Counted from the first letter of the stretch, positions 17,467-26,948 are shown. The stretch is DNA of 64,000 bases from Bacteroidota bacterium (GCA_022567305.1 JADFHF010000009.1:1-64000), one strand, 5' to 3'. Notes: generated by a model from the sequence alone, not told the origin. Numbers and translations: made by a program.

Positions 17467-17993
17467 CCCTTCGATCCCGTCTTATCACATCTTTAACGGC
17501 GATTGTCGTTGTGCTGGTTGCCGGACCTATCGGCTGTCTGAGTGGCTCCGGAGCGATCATGGATCCAGACGGCCAATTTGGACACCGGGTCGCAGGAGAG
17601 TCTCCGGACGGGAGAAGCACGATCGTTATTCATCCACCGGAAACAAATCGCATCTACAATTTTTCCCCGGCTACTTTTCAAAGCGTCAATGTCAGATCGG
17701 CACCCATAAACGAGCATACCCCATCAGAGGGGGTGTCGGTTGAGATCCTGATCAAAGGAGCCTTTCCCGACGCGTGTACCGAACTACACGATGTAAACCA
17801 GGAACGAGCCGGAAACGTCATTCGCGTGGAACTTCGCGTGCGTCGGCCGACCGGAGCGGTCTGTGCGAGTGTGCTCCGCCCGTATCGATTCTATTTGGAA
17901 TTGGCCGGCCTCTACGATGTTGGTCCTTATTCACTCATTTTGAACGACCGAACAAATCCATTCGAAATCAGGTCCGTTGTCACCGGATCGTAG
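17463..17993 (+). CDS. Small lipoprotein, unknown function
   Basis: 176 residues. The ATG overlaps the rsfS stop (ATGA), which implies translational coupling. The lipoprotein signal is hydrophobic (LITSLTAIVVVLVAGPIGC) with Cys25. The mature protein is about 150 residues, has two further Cys (in FPDACTELHDV and GAVCASVL) that might form a disulfide, and reads as mostly beta: VSVEILIKGAFPDA, RVELRVRRPTG, YRFYLELAGLYDVGPYSLILN. This resembles an immunoglobulin-like or C2-like exported domain, but no family can be named. The position after rsfS is probably only operonic convenience. Confidence 0.75.
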   Translation: MTLRSRLITSLTAIVVVLVAGPIGCLSGSGAIMDPDGQFGHRVAGESPDGRSTIVIHPPETNRIYNFSPATFQSVNVRSAPINEHTPSEGVSVEILIKGAFPDACTELHDVNQERAGNVIRVELRVRRPTGAVCASVLRPYRFYLELAGLYDVGPYSLILNDRTNPFEIRSVVTGS

Positions 17994-18076
17994 CGATAGG
18001 GTCTGTCAGGATATAGGCGAGGCCTGGTCATTCACCCGCTTGCTCTCAGTACAAACCGCTGCCAGATCGGACGGAC

Positions 18077-18919
18077 ATGAACGCTGTTATTTCCAGAGGC
18101 GGAGGAGTTTGGATTTCCTTCCTTGCAATTCTATTGATCGCTTCGTCGACCTTTCTTTTTTCTTTTGGTGCACCCGCGGCGAGAACCGGTGCACCCGGCG
18201 AATCGACATGTGTCGACGGTTGTCATGTCTCTTTTCCCCTGAACAGCGGTGGAGGATCGGTCACCATTCAGGCACCCGCGGAGTACACACCAGGGGAGAC
18301 ATTCAATGTTACTGTTAGCGTTGCTGATCCGGATGCAGCAGCATTTGGTTTTGAAATCACTGCAAAAGATGCTTCAGAGGTCCATGTCGGTTCGTGGGAT
18401 GTCTCGGACGATGCCGTGCAGTTTGCCGGTGGATCGACGGAATACGTAACACATCACAATGCCCCGTTCTCGTCCCAGTCGTTTTCATGGATCATTTCCT
18501 GGACGGCTCCCGGCACTGACGTTGGAAACATCACATTTTACGCTACTGGAAATGGTGCTGACGGTGGAGGTGAGTTTCTGAACGATCGCATTTATTCAAC
18601 GTCGCTCACCATTTCACCAAGAGGCCCTACAGCCGCTGAAGAAACGGACTTACCCGTAGACTTCGCAATTACAAGCGTATTTCCCAATCCGTTCGTTGAC
18701 CGGGCCACGGTTGTATTCTCTCTCAGCCGGGCCGCTGAGGTTTCGCTGGATTTATTTGATGCGTTGGGAAGGAAGCTGAGTTCGAAAAAACTCGGTGTGC
18801 AACCGCCGGGTCAGCACGAGTGGATGATCGTTGGGAACCGTCTCCCGACGGGTGTGATTTTCTACCGCCTCCGAGCAGGTCGCAGTGTACAATCGGGTCT
18901 TCTTATTCTAACGAGATAG
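18077..18919 (+). CDS. Choice-of-anchor V protein with T9SS C-terminal sorting domain
   Basis: 280 residues. The signal peptide covers about 1-35. The mature start carries the choice-of-anchor V pattern: RTGAPGESTCVDGCH, then PLNSGGGSVTIQAP, EYTPGETFNVTVSV, FGFEITAKDAS and ISWTAPGTDVGNITFYA, a reelin-like beta sandwich with a CxxxCH element. From about residue 205 a type-A T9SS sorting domain follows (VFPNPFVDRATVVFSLSRAA, shown in part as VFPNPFVDRATVVF; FDALGRKL; LPTGVIFYRLRAG). The protein should cross the outer membrane through the T9SS and be released or attached to the cell surface. No enzyme motif is seen. Confidence 0.87.
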   Translation: MNAVISRGGGVWISFLAILLIASSTFLFSFGAPAARTGAPGESTCVDGCHVSFPLNSGGGSVTIQAPAEYTPGETFNVTVSVADPDAAAFGFEITAKDASEVHVGSWDVSDDAVQFAGGSTEYVTHHNAPFSSQSFSWIISWTAPGTDVGNITFYATGNGADGGGEFLNDRIYSTSLTISPRGPTAAEETDLPVDFAITSVFPNPFVDRATVVFSLSRAAEVSLDLFDALGRKLSSKKLGVQPPGQHEWMIVGNRLPTGVIFYRLRAGRSVQSGLLILTR

Positions 18920-18935
18920 GCTAGAAGTCAACTCG

Positions 18936-21803
18936 CTATTCGGATGCTTCATCGTCGGAAATTTCCTTGAGCGCATCGTAGTACGCTTCAATCTGCTCTG
19001 GAGTCTGCCGATAGGATGAATCCTGCAATACTTCTGCAATCGAATTGGTGAATTCCGAAGCAGCAACGAAGTCCCTTACCTCGAGATAATAGCTTCTCAC
19101 GATGTCGAGAAAACGTACGCCCTGTTCTAGATCGCGTGAGCTTCTCGGATTAGTAATGGAGTGCAACAGCAAGGGTTCAGCTCGCTGTAGCACTTCTACA
19201 CCTTTTTGGTGCTCGCCCAACGCCCGGTAGGCTTCGGCCGTAAAAATAAAAGAGCGCTCATCTCCCGCAATGGTTTCGAAGGGCACCTGTTCCATAAACC
19301 AGTCGAGCAGCGAGAGTCCCTCTTCGATCTCTCCAGCTCGGGCCATGGCTTGCACCGTATGAGAAAAGATATTTCGGTAGTTATCGACCATGCGTCGAAT
19401 ATTCTCGTCGAAATAGACGTCGGGGTCATTCAGTCTGGTAAATCGGAACTGCCGAAGACGGTCCGGTGTGATGGACAGAACAACGCGACCCAGGGGCTCA
19501 TCGTGCTCGATGGGTACGACTCGATACGTCTGTCCTTCGAGCTGAAAATAGTTCTTAAGATCGAGCTGGCCGGATGGAGCTACCGTCACAGCAAAATAAA
19601 TGGGTCGCTTCCAGCCCTGTTGCGCGTTGGTGAGCAACATGTTGAGCGCCACTTGATCCGCACCGTACAGCAGGTTGATTACTTCGGGTTCCATCTGGTA
19701 GGGCCGACCTTCGAGCAGCCATCTCATCGGGCTCTGAATTTCGCTTGAATCCTCGAGTTGAATTCGCACCTCTCCCGGGTCGAAAAGCTGGTCCTTATTG
19801 ACGGGGAGTTCCATGATAGACGGAGGCCAGCCGATGATGGCCAACTGGTCGATCTGAATGTCGCTCATCGTGATTGGCAGGGGACTGGATTCCCGTGACC
19901 ACTGATTCTTGAGCTGATGCACGTACCAGGGGGTGTTAAGCAGAGAAAGGTTTGCAACACGAACGTCCTGTCTAAACCCCTCCACCTCCTGCATGTACCA
20001 AAGTGGAAATGTGTCGTTGTCTCCATTGGTGAATACGACTGCGTTTTCGTCCAAAGAGATGAGCATGTTATATGCATAATCTCCTGCAACGTACCGCCCA
20101 GAGCGATCATGATCGTTATAGTTGACGATCAACATCAGAAAAGGGACGAGAACAAAGACGATCGCTCCTGTTCCGGCGTTAACGAAGGGAATCAGTTTTT
20201 CACTTCCGAACTTCTCCTTCACTACTTCAGAAATCAGTTGAATGAGGCCCGTCGCCCCAATACCTATCCAAATACTGAAGGCAAAAAAGCTGGCCACATA
20301 GGAGTAGTCTCTCTCTCTCGGCTGGAGCGGCGTCTGATTTAGATACAATATGATCCCGATGCCCGTTATGATGAACAGGACCATCACTGCAAACGCTCGC
20401 CGCCAATCTTTCAGGAAATGAAACGCGACTCCGATCAATCCCAGTAGCAAGGGCAGACCGTAGTAGACGTTTTGACCCGCTTGCTCACTCGGAGTCTGGA
20501 AAAAGTAGGGAGCCTTCTCGTCACTCGTCAGTCCGGTAATGGCCGGGGAATCCTGTTCATCACTTGCACGACCCACGAAATTCCATAGGAAATAACGGAC
20601 GTACATGTGTCCGATCTGGTACTGCCAAAAATATTCCGAATCCGAGGCGTAGTTGCCGTAGTACCGAACGTGCGTAGGATCCGGCGAGTACCTACGTGGA
20701 AACCAGACGTCCTTGTCTGAATCAATCTTACCGGTAAGATTATCGTACGTGGGACCTTTGAGTAAGGGTGTGTCACCATATTGCTCCCTTTTCAAATAAG
20801 AGATGATGGCCTCAACGGTTTCGGGGTCGTTTTCATCAATAGGTGGATTGGCGGCACTACGGATAAAAATGACCGCGTACGCTGAATAACCGATAAGCAC
20901 CATCGTCGCACACAAGAGGACGAGATTGAGAGCCTGTATTCTCTTTTTATTGGTGTAGTAGATGGCGATGCTCAGACCGCCAATAAAGAGAAAGAGAGAA
21001 AATGCCGGAGATCCGCTCCCACCAATCAATACCGGGAGACCCTGCACGATCCCTGGATAGATTACCAGGAACGCAACCGCAGACACGATTCCTGCCACCA
21101 CCAATCCCGTCATTCGCTGTTTCGTCGTCCATTCTTGCTTGTCGAATTCAACGAAGAAAACGATCAGGGCAATAAAGAAAATGGCCAGCAGGTTCAAGAG
21201 ATGGATCCCGATTGCCAGTCCGAACAAATAAGCGATCAGGATTAGATAGCGATTTGCGGCAAGTCCGAATGGGTGCTGGCCGCCTTTCAGGTACGCTTCT
21301 TCACTTGTTGCCTGTTCTCTCCATCGGAGGATCAACCAGATTACGGCTGAAGTGAAGAGCATCGACATCGCATACACTTCCGCTTCAACAGCATTGAACC
21401 AGAAAGAGTCTGAAACGGCAAATGTGCAAGCTCCGATCACACCACCCGATAGAGCACTAAACCGATCGTTATCGGACCACGATATTCGAGTTCCCTGCCA
21501 TTCTGAGATCAAGCGTACGATGATGAGATGCAGCAGAAGAATTGTAAAGGCACTCGATAGCACCGAAACGAGGTTAATGGACAAAGCCACATATTGGACC
21601 GGGACAAACATGGAAAAAAGACGACCGACCAGCATATAGAATGGCGCTCCAGGAGGGTGTGAAACCTGAAGCCTGTTGGCTATCGCAATGAACTCACCCG
21701 CGTCCCAGAACGATATGGCGGGCGCCACGGTCAGGAGGTAGAGCACCAGCGCATACAGGAATACAGCGCCAGCCACAATTTTTTCGGTGCGTTTCCAGTT
21801 CAT
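18936..21803 (-). CDS. GT117/DUF2723 multi-spanning membrane protein with C-terminal TPR region
   Basis: 955 residues. The N-terminal half has about a dozen membrane helices and an Asp-Ala-Gly-Glu motif in the first periplasmic loop (APAISFWDAGEFIAIAN), as in DUF2723/GT117 proteins. These resemble protein O-mannosyltransferases and use a lipid-linked sugar. A long soluble region follows (NGDNDTFPLWYMQEVEGF, conserved in the family), then TPR-like helices at about 790-940. DUF2723 proteins are typical of Bacteroidota and are thought to glycosylate exported proteins or surface polymers. The acceptor here is unknown. It is last in a leftward lptF/G - rsmI - GT117 run, with a 94-bp gap that contains two palindromes. 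Confidence 0.85.
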   Translation of the reverse strand: MNWKRTEKIVAGAVFLYALVLYLLTVAPAISFWDAGEFIAIANRLQVSHPPGAPFYMLVGRLFSMFVPVQYVALSINLVSVLSSAFTILLLHLIIVRLISEWQGTRISWSDNDRFSALSGGVIGACTFAVSDSFWFNAVEAEVYAMSMLFTSAVIWLILRWREQATSEEAYLKGGQHPFGLAANRYLILIAYLFGLAIGIHLLNLLAIFFIALIVFFVEFDKQEWTTKQRMTGLVVAGIVSAVAFLVIYPGIVQGLPVLIGGSGSPAFSLFLFIGGLSIAIYYTNKKRIQALNLVLLCATMVLIGYSAYAVIFIRSAANPPIDENDPETVEAIISYLKREQYGDTPLLKGPTYDNLTGKIDSDKDVWFPRRYSPDPTHVRYYGNYASDSEYFWQYQIGHMYVRYFLWNFVGRASDEQDSPAITGLTSDEKAPYFFQTPSEQAGQNVYYGLPLLLGLIGVAFHFLKDWRRAFAVMVLFIITGIGIILYLNQTPLQPRERDYSYVASFFAFSIWIGIGATGLIQLISEVVKEKFGSEKLIPFVNAGTGAIVFVLVPFLMLIVNYNDHDRSGRYVAGDYAYNMLISLDENAVVFTNGDNDTFPLWYMQEVEGFRQDVRVANLSLLNTPWYVHQLKNQWSRESSPLPITMSDIQIDQLAIIGWPPSIMELPVNKDQLFDPGEVRIQLEDSSEIQSPMRWLLEGRPYQMEPEVINLLYGADQVALNMLLTNAQQGWKRPIYFAVTVAPSGQLDLKNYFQLEGQTYRVVPIEHDEPLGRVVLSITPDRLRQFRFTRLNDPDVYFDENIRRMVDNYRNIFSHTVQAMARAGEIEEGLSLLDWFMEQVPFETIAGDERSFIFTAEAYRALGEHQKGVEVLQRAEPLLLHSITNPRSSRDLEQGVRFLDIVRSYYLEVRDFVAASEFTNSIAEVLQDSSYRQTPEQIEAYYDALKEISDDEASE

Positions 21804-21820
21804 CTTGGGTAGTGCGACGA

Positions 21821-21864
21821 GACTCCAGATTAGGAGTCCTCTAATAGGTGTCGACCGGGTCGAC
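21821..21864. other. Two palindromes upstream of the GT117 gene
   Basis: In the 94-bp gap between rsmI and the GT117 start, GACTCC (21821-21826) and GGAGTC (21833-21838) form a 6-bp inverted repeat with a 6-nt spacer. GTCGACC (21850-21856) and GGTCGAC (21858-21864) form a 7-bp palindrome around one base. Neither is followed by a T run on the minus strand, so operator or RNA-processing roles are as likely as termination. Confidence 0.4.
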
Positions 21865-21897
21865 TCGCGCTATGAACGCGACCATGTCGTCTTTGAT

Positions 21898-22629
21898 TCA
21901 GCCCGAAATGGCGAGCGATGGATCGTCGTCCGATGGGGGAGCAGAGTATCCTTTTCCTGCAATAACGATAACGATTTCGCCCTTTACGCGTTTCTTTCCA
22001 GAGATCCATTCGTTTAACTCAGCAAGGGATCCACGGTAATAGGATTCAAATTTCTTGGAAATCTCCCGGCAGATGACAACCTGGCGCTCGGGCCCGAAAA
22101 CATCCAGCATCTGCTGAAGGAGTTTGGGTAAACGATGGGGCGATTCGAAGAGAAGGATGGTTCGCGATTCATCCAGAAGTGCCTGAAGCCGTTTGAGTCG
22201 CCCCTTTTTGGGAGGGAGGAAGCCCTCGAAAACGAATCGGTCAGCGGGAAGACCGCTCGCGGTTAACGCCGGAATTATTGCGGTGGCTCCGGGTAACGAT
22301 TCGACTCGAATTCCTGCTGCGACGCCTGCCCTGACCAGTAGAAATCCGGGGTCGGAAATACCGGGTGCTCCGGCGTCTGTGATCAAGGCTACGGACATTC
22401 CCGCGTTCAGTTTTTTAATGAGAACGGACGTCTTTTGATGCTCGTTATGTTGATGAAAGCTCGTTTTTGGAGTCGTGATATCGTACTCCGAGAGCAGCAC
22501 CGACGAGGTTCTCGTGTCCTCACATGCAATCAGGTCAACTTCTTTTAGAATGGTCACCGCCCGAAATGTTATGTCCGAAAGGTTTCCAATGGGCGTAGGT
22601 ACCAAAAAGAGCGTTCCCTTATCAATCAT
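21898..22629 (-). CDS. rsmI: 16S rRNA (cytidine1402-2'-O)-methyltransferase RsmI
   Basis: 243 residues, slightly shorter than E. coli RsmI. It methylates the ribose of C1402 in 16S rRNA using S-adenosylmethionine. The tetrapyrrole-methylase fold is obvious: LFLVPTPIGNLSDITFRAV at the N-terminus, CEDTRTSSVLLSEY, FHQHNEHQ, VALITDAGAPGISDPGFLLV (core ITDAGAPGISDPG), LPGATAIIPALTASGLP, and FEGFLPPKKGRL. It starts 27 bp after the LptF/G permease stop on the same strand and is probably co-transcribed with it. Confidence 0.97.
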   Translation of the reverse strand: MIDKGTLFLVPTPIGNLSDITFRAVTILKEVDLIACEDTRTSSVLLSEYDITTPKTSFHQHNEHQKTSVLIKKLNAGMSVALITDAGAPGISDPGFLLVRAGVAAGIRVESLPGATAIIPALTASGLPADRFVFEGFLPPKKGRLKRLQALLDESRTILLFESPHRLPKLLQQMLDVFGPERQVVICREISKKFESYYRGSLAELNEWISGKKRVKGEIVIVIAGKGYSAPPSDDDPSLAISG

Positions 22630-22656
22630 TTGAGTGTCACAGTCGGGTAAGGCCGT

Positions 22657-24087
22657 TCACGCAGCTGAATCGGTCGAGCGCTTCTTGCTGCTGCGACCAG
22701 GACGGAGACGAATATTTCTCCATTCGAAGGTCATATAGGCAGCCAGTCCAAGGCCCAATAGTCCAGTGACGATATTCCCCGCCCACATCCCAATCCAGGG
22801 ATCGAGGAGATCGCGGTCAGCCAGCTTTTCTCCGTTTACGAGTGTCACCCAATAGAAAATGATGATCACTACGGCTGCTGTAGCGGCGACACCCAGTCCA
22901 CCGCGACGAATAATCAATCCGAGTGGTGCGCCAATAAGCATGAATATCAGACAGGCCAGGGCGATAGAGTCCTTCTTGTGCAACTCGACCCGGTACCTGT
23001 CAGCCGAGTCGGCCAAGAATTCGATGTCACTCCGGACTCCGTCGACACGTGATTGTACGATACGGGCATTCTGCAGGGCGATAGAGAGTACGGCTTCCGT
23101 CTTTGACTTCTTTTCAGATTCTTGGGCTCCCGTTCTCGCAGCATCCAGGACGAGATTTGGATACGAAACGAGGCGCCCCGAGCTACGGAAGACTGAACTT
23201 CCGTACCCCAATTTGGACGTCAACTCCCTCAACACCTGCTTTTCTTTACGGATGCTGATTTCCAATGAGTCAACAATGAGGGTCATAACACTGGATCTCA
23301 TGGTTCGATCGCCTCTTCTTCTTGACGAGCGATCAGATCGCTCGAATGCCAGGTCTTCGATCGAAATTTGAAGCCGGTGTCTCTCAAATGTCATGCGTTC
23401 GTAGCGGTCGATGGATCCGCTTCCTGGTGGCTGTCTCCGATGTATTTCCCCATCGAAAAGTTCTAGATTGATGGCCGTCCCATCTCCGGCTGATTCAATC
23501 AGACCACGACGTGCTGATATTTCCGAGCGGTATCTCGTTCCGTCGGTATAGTCAAAAATCGTGATGTCTTGTAGCTCATTGGAATTGACCGGCGAAATTT
23601 CCCGAACCAAAATTTTATACTGATCCATTCCGTCATAAAACACTCCGGGTTTGAGATCAAATCCGGGTTTCGTGGCGCGGATATCGAGCCAGAGCGCCGA
23701 CGCCCGAAAGTTGGCCTCCGGCAGAATTTCATTGTTGAAATACATCATGAAGCCAGCCGCGACGACCCCGACCATCAGTGCCGGCCAAACGATTTGAGGG
23801 AAAGACACACCCGACGACTTTATCACCGCGTACGCATTGGTTTCCACAAGCTTGCTGAACGTCATCAACGTGGCAATCAGGATTGACATGGGTACAGCCA
23901 AAACCAACATGTAGGCCAGATTGAAGCTGATGAGCTCAACAAAAATCAAGGGTGGAAGCCCTTTCCCTACCAGATCAGGTAGGTATTTGATGAGGAACTG
24001 CATGACCAAGAGGAACATCAGCAATGCCAGTGACGCAAAGATGGGCCCAGGTAACATCCGAAGAATCATGCGGTGAAATTTGCTCAT
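22657..24087 (-). CDS. LptF/LptG-family lipopolysaccharide export permease
   Basis: 476 residues with the LptF/LptG layout: an N-terminal bundle of three helices (about 10-125, including ELISFNLAYMLVLAVPMSIL), a periplasmic beta-jellyroll domain (about 130-250), an unusually long charged insertion with coiled-coil character (about 260-350), and three C-terminal helices (IALACLIFMLIGAPLGLIIRR, core CLIFMLIGAPLGLIIRR). With LptB it extracts LPS from the inner membrane. I cannot decide between LptF and LptG. Bacteroidota often place the partner elsewhere. It is the first gene of a leftward run with rsmI and is divergent from the MBL hydrolase. Confidence 0.92.
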   Translation of the reverse strand: MSKFHRMILRMLPGPIFASLALLMFLLVMQFLIKYLPDLVGKGLPPLIFVELISFNLAYMLVLAVPMSILIATLMTFSKLVETNAYAVIKSSGVSFPQIVWPALMVGVVAAGFMMYFNNEILPEANFRASALWLDIRATKPGFDLKPGVFYDGMDQYKILVREISPVNSNELQDITIFDYTDGTRYRSEISARRGLIESAGDGTAINLELFDGEIHRRQPPGSGSIDRYERMTFERHRLQISIEDLAFERSDRSSRRRGDRTMRSSVMTLIVDSLEISIRKEKQVLRELTSKLGYGSSVFRSSGRLVSYPNLVLDAARTGAQESEKKSKTEAVLSIALQNARIVQSRVDGVRSDIEFLADSADRYRVELHKKDSIALACLIFMLIGAPLGLIIRRGGLGVAATAAVVIIIFYWVTLVNGEKLADRDLLDPWIGMWAGNIVTGLLGLGLAAYMTFEWRNIRLRPGRSSKKRSTDSAA

Positions 24088-24141
24088 TCAACCCTAATCG
24101 TGAGTGTACGGCGAGCGCTGGTTCGAGCGCGTCTCCTCTGA

Positions 24142-24169
24142 AGGTACTGCTTGAATTTGAGGAGTACCT
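24142..24169. promoter_or_regulatory. Inverted repeat between lptF/G and the MBL hydrolase gene
   Basis: AGGTACT (24142-24148) and AGTACCT (24163-24169) form a perfect 7-bp inverted repeat with a 14-bp spacer. It sits in the 140-bp gap that must carry both divergent promoters. It could be a dimeric repressor site. No regulator gene is adjacent, so this is only a candidate. Confidence 0.35.
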
Positions 24170-24227
24170 ATCTTGCACGCCCGCGATAAACGCTCGTTTC
24201 TGGATTCGATTCATCTTATCACGACGC

Positions 24228-24881
24228 ATGACCCTCAAATCGTTCACATTCAACCCGTTTTCAACCAATTGCTATATAGTGGAAAGCGACGGAGAGGCGG
24301 TGATTGTGGATCCGAGTTGTATGACGAAGCAGGAGATCAGTGCCGTCGTTGACTACATCTCGCAAAATGGATTTGAGATTCGGCACCTTCTCCTAACCCA
24401 TGGCCATATCGATCACATATTCGGATGCAATGCGCTGTCGGAGGCGTACCAATTGGAATGGCGTATTCACGTCGATGATGCGCCGCTGCTCGAGAACGCC
24501 CCTTTGCAGGCCGAAATGTTCGGTATCCCGCTCGATACGCCCAATTCACCCGGCGCTGCGTTAGCGGACGGCGATCAGATTTCCTTTGGTCGGATGAAAC
24601 TAGATGTACTCCATACCCCAGGCCATTCTCCCGGCTCTGTTTCATTCTCGAATCAGAAAGAGAACTATGTGATTGCTGGGGATGTGCTCTTTCGAGGCTC
24701 AATCGGGCGAACGGACCTCTGGAAAGGATCATTGCCGGTGTTGATGCAATCGATTTTTCAGAAGATCGTACCGTTGGGGGATGACGTTTCAGTTTACTCG
24801 GGTCACGGACCGGAGACCACCGTGGGAATCGAAGTCGAGACGAATCCGTTTCTTACCGGATCCGGAGATTTTGGGCTCTAG
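24228..24881 (+). CDS. MBL-fold hydrolase, glyoxalase II-like
   Basis: 217 residues from the ATG at 24228. The longer frame from 24024 would overlap the divergent lptF/G gene. All metal ligands of the metallo-beta-lactamase fold are present: THGHIDH (about 63-69), the His in HTPGHSPGSV, the Asp in IAGDVLFRGSIGRTDL and the final His in YSGHGPETTVG. The short length without the C-terminal helical domain of true glyoxalase II, and the GSIGRTDL signature, fit the YcbL-like group. The substrate is not known; a thioester such as a lactoyl-thiol is plausible. bshA on the facing strand suggests a possible link to bacillithiol, but this is only inference. Confidence 0.9.
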   Translation: MTLKSFTFNPFSTNCYIVESDGEAVIVDPSCMTKQEISAVVDYISQNGFEIRHLLLTHGHIDHIFGCNALSEAYQLEWRIHVDDAPLLENAPLQAEMFGIPLDTPNSPGAALADGDQISFGRMKLDVLHTPGHSPGSVSFSNQKENYVIAGDVLFRGSIGRTDLWKGSLPVLMQSIFQKIVPLGDDVSVYSGHGPETTVGIEVETNPFLTGSGDFGL

Positions 24882-24951
24882 GAAAATGATCAACAGAAGC
24901 GGTGTGGCTCTACTTATCCGTTCCAAATGGCCTTGATCAGGCGTCCCGGAC

Positions 24952-26100
24952 TTATAGAATGCCGGTTGCCACGCTCTCCATCACACGTTCGTAGTAAGCC
25001 TCATACAGGGGAACGATCATGTTGGTCTCGAACGTATCGACCGCTCGCTGTCGCCCGGCCTGAGACATCTTTAGACGAAGCTCTTCGTCTTCGATCAAAA
25101 GACGTGTTTTCTCTGTAAATGCGTCGATATCGCCGAGCGGGCAAAGTAACCCCGTTTCCCCGTCGATGACCAATTCCGGGAGCCCTCCGATATCTGACGC
25201 CACCACTGGAACCCCGCAGGCCATCGCTTCGAGGGCAGCGAGGCCAAAGGTCTCCGATCCGGAAGGCATCAGAAAGATATCTGCGATGGAAAGTAATTCC
25301 TCCACGGGCTCCTGTTTTCCAAGGAAGCGAACGTCATCGATTACGCCTAATTCGCGCGCAAGATGTTCAGCAGGGGCACGATCTGGGCCATCTCCCACAA
25401 GAAAAAGCTTGACACCGTATCCCTCCTGGACGAGCCGGTTAAAGATTTCAACCACATCCGTCGTGCGCTTTACAGGCCGGAAATTGGAAACATGCACGAG
25501 CAACGTCTCGCCATTGGGACAGATGGCTTGCTTGAAGTGATCTTTCATCAAGGGCCGAAAACGCGTCGTGTCGATGAAGTTCGGAATGACTTCAATATCA
25601 GCGGTGATGTCGCAAATGCTGAGTGTTTCCTCCTTCAGGAACTCGGAGACTGCTGTAACGCCGTCAGACTGATTGATCGAGTAGTTCACCACGGGGGCGA
25701 AGGACGGGTCGCGACCGACAATCGTAATATCCGTTCCGTGGAGCGTGGTCACGATCGGAATATGTATACCCGAGTCCGCAAGAATTCGTTTTGCCAAGTC
25801 CCCGCTGGTTGCGTGAGGGATCGCGTAGTGCATATGGAGGATATCCAACTCTTCATGCTTGACGACGTCGACCAGCTTGGACGTTAGATTGAGCGTATAT
25901 GGCGGGTACTCGAATAGAGGATAGGCGTTAACTTCAACCTCGTGAAAGAAAATATTCTCCTGGATGTGTCCGAGGCGAAAGGGAATCGAATACGCTATGA
26001 AGTGAACCGAATGGCCGCGAAGTGCAAGGGCTTTGCCGAGTTCGGTGGCAACGACCCCGCTTCCGCCGTATACGGGGTAACAGGTTATTCCAATTTTCAT
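24952..26100 (-). CDS. bshA: N-acetyl-alpha-D-glucosaminyl L-malate synthase BshA (bacillithiol pathway)
   Basis: 382 residues from the ATG at 26100; a start 11 codons earlier is less likely. It is a GT4 glycosyltransferase and the first bacillithiol enzyme, joining GlcNAc from UDP-GlcNAc to L-malate. Family-specific features are KIGITCYPVYGGSGVVATEL at the N-terminus, HMHYAIPHATSGDLA, TTLHGTDITIVGRDPSF, VSNFRPVKRT (donor-binding) and PSGSETFGLAALEAMACG with the GT4 E-x7-E pattern. Bacteroidota commonly make bacillithiol, which fits. BshB and BshC are not in the window. It is convergent with the MBL gene and divergent from the beta-barrel gene at 26251. Confidence 0.93.
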   Translation of the reverse strand: MKIGITCYPVYGGSGVVATELGKALALRGHSVHFIAYSIPFRLGHIQENIFFHEVEVNAYPLFEYPPYTLNLTSKLVDVVKHEELDILHMHYAIPHATSGDLAKRILADSGIHIPIVTTLHGTDITIVGRDPSFAPVVNYSINQSDGVTAVSEFLKEETLSICDITADIEVIPNFIDTTRFRPLMKDHFKQAICPNGETLLVHVSNFRPVKRTTDVVEIFNRLVQEGYGVKLFLVGDGPDRAPAEHLARELGVIDDVRFLGKQEPVEELLSIADIFLMPSGSETFGLAALEAMACGVPVVASDIGGLPELVIDGETGLLCPLGDIDAFTEKTRLLIEDEELRLKMSQAGRQRAVDTFETNMIVPLYEAYYERVMESVATGIL

Positions 26101-26250
26101 TTCAACAGGTCCCTCATCGTGTGTCCGTCTCAACTCATGATTCAGTGTCAGGTTGCAAAAACGGGCACAATCGGAGGGATTTAGAGATCAAACGAGACCC
26201 ATTTCATTCGTAAGGGTCTATATCCGATCCCTCTAACAAACACGAACACC

Positions 26251-26880
26251 ATGTCTAGACTCTCAACTTCGTTGGTTACTCCTTTTTGTCTCGTTTTACT
26301 GCTCGGGGGAACACAGCGATCTTACGCTCAAATAGGAATCGCAGTCGGATTGAATTACGATAATGTGTCCGACCTCGATGCGGGCGACTTCTCTGCTTCC
26401 TATGACGCCGCGAGTGGGTATCATGTCGGGCTATTCTACGATTTGTCGCTCGGAACCATCGGCCTCCGTCTCGGCGCATTTTATAGAGACCTGGGCGATA
26501 TCGAATCGACTAGTGATATTGACGTGGCAGAGGAAGTTGAAAACTTCGATTTGACGATGATCGATTTTCCAGTCGATATCAGGTTGAATTTGACAGCGAC
26601 TCCCTTGATTCATCCGTACGTACTCTTTGGTCCGGTTTTCAGCGTGCCGTCTTCGGGCGTCGACTTTATTGACAACAATCTGGAATCGCTGCTTGTAACC
26701 GGGAATGTGGGAATTGGCCTGGCGGTCAATATCGGAGGGATCAGCCTGTTTCCGGAATTTCGATACGCGATCGGTATTACGCGACTGCTCAAAGATCGAA
26801 TCGAAATCGGCGGAGTTGAGGTCGAAACAGAGGTGCAGCGCGTAAACAGCACCATGCTTCGACTGGGAGTGATTCTTTAG
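26251..26880 (+). CDS. Small outer-membrane beta-barrel protein
   Basis: 209 residues. A signal peptide ends near SYA-QI (about 27). The mature part is alternating beta strands: IGIAVGLNYDNVSDLDA, YHVGLFYDLSLGTIGLRLGAFY (core GLFYDLSLGTIGLRLGAFY), IDFPVDIRLNLTA, HPYVLFGPVFSV, GNVGIGLAVNIGGISLFPEF, and the end STMLRLGVIL. This is the 8-stranded PorT/OmpX-like barrel type. Such proteins are abundant in Bacteroidota and mostly of unknown role. The acidic loops are typical of surface-exposed turns. It is a single gene between bshA (divergent) and the SleB-like gene (convergent). Confidence 0.82.
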   Translation: MSRLSTSLVTPFCLVLLLGGTQRSYAQIGIAVGLNYDNVSDLDAGDFSASYDAASGYHVGLFYDLSLGTIGLRLGAFYRDLGDIESTSDIDVAEEVENFDLTMIDFPVDIRLNLTATPLIHPYVLFGPVFSVPSSGVDFIDNNLESLLVTGNVGIGLAVNIGGISLFPEFRYAIGITRLLKDRIEIGGVEVETEVQRVNSTMLRLGVIL

Positions 26881-26892
26881 AATTCGGTTGTC

Positions 26893-26926
26893 AAAAAAAA
26901 GGCACGACGCCTGGCGAAGTGGCTTT
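26893..26926 (-). terminator. Probable terminator for the SleB-like gene
   Basis: On the minus strand AAAGCCAC (26926-26919) pairs with GTGCCTTT (26905-26898) with one mismatch and runs into eight T residues (complement of 26893-26900). It lies just downstream of the minus-strand stop at 26949. The same bases are only a poor terminator on the plus strand. Confidence 0.5.
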
Positions 26927-26948
26927 GATTCTTTCCCGCAGAAAAACG

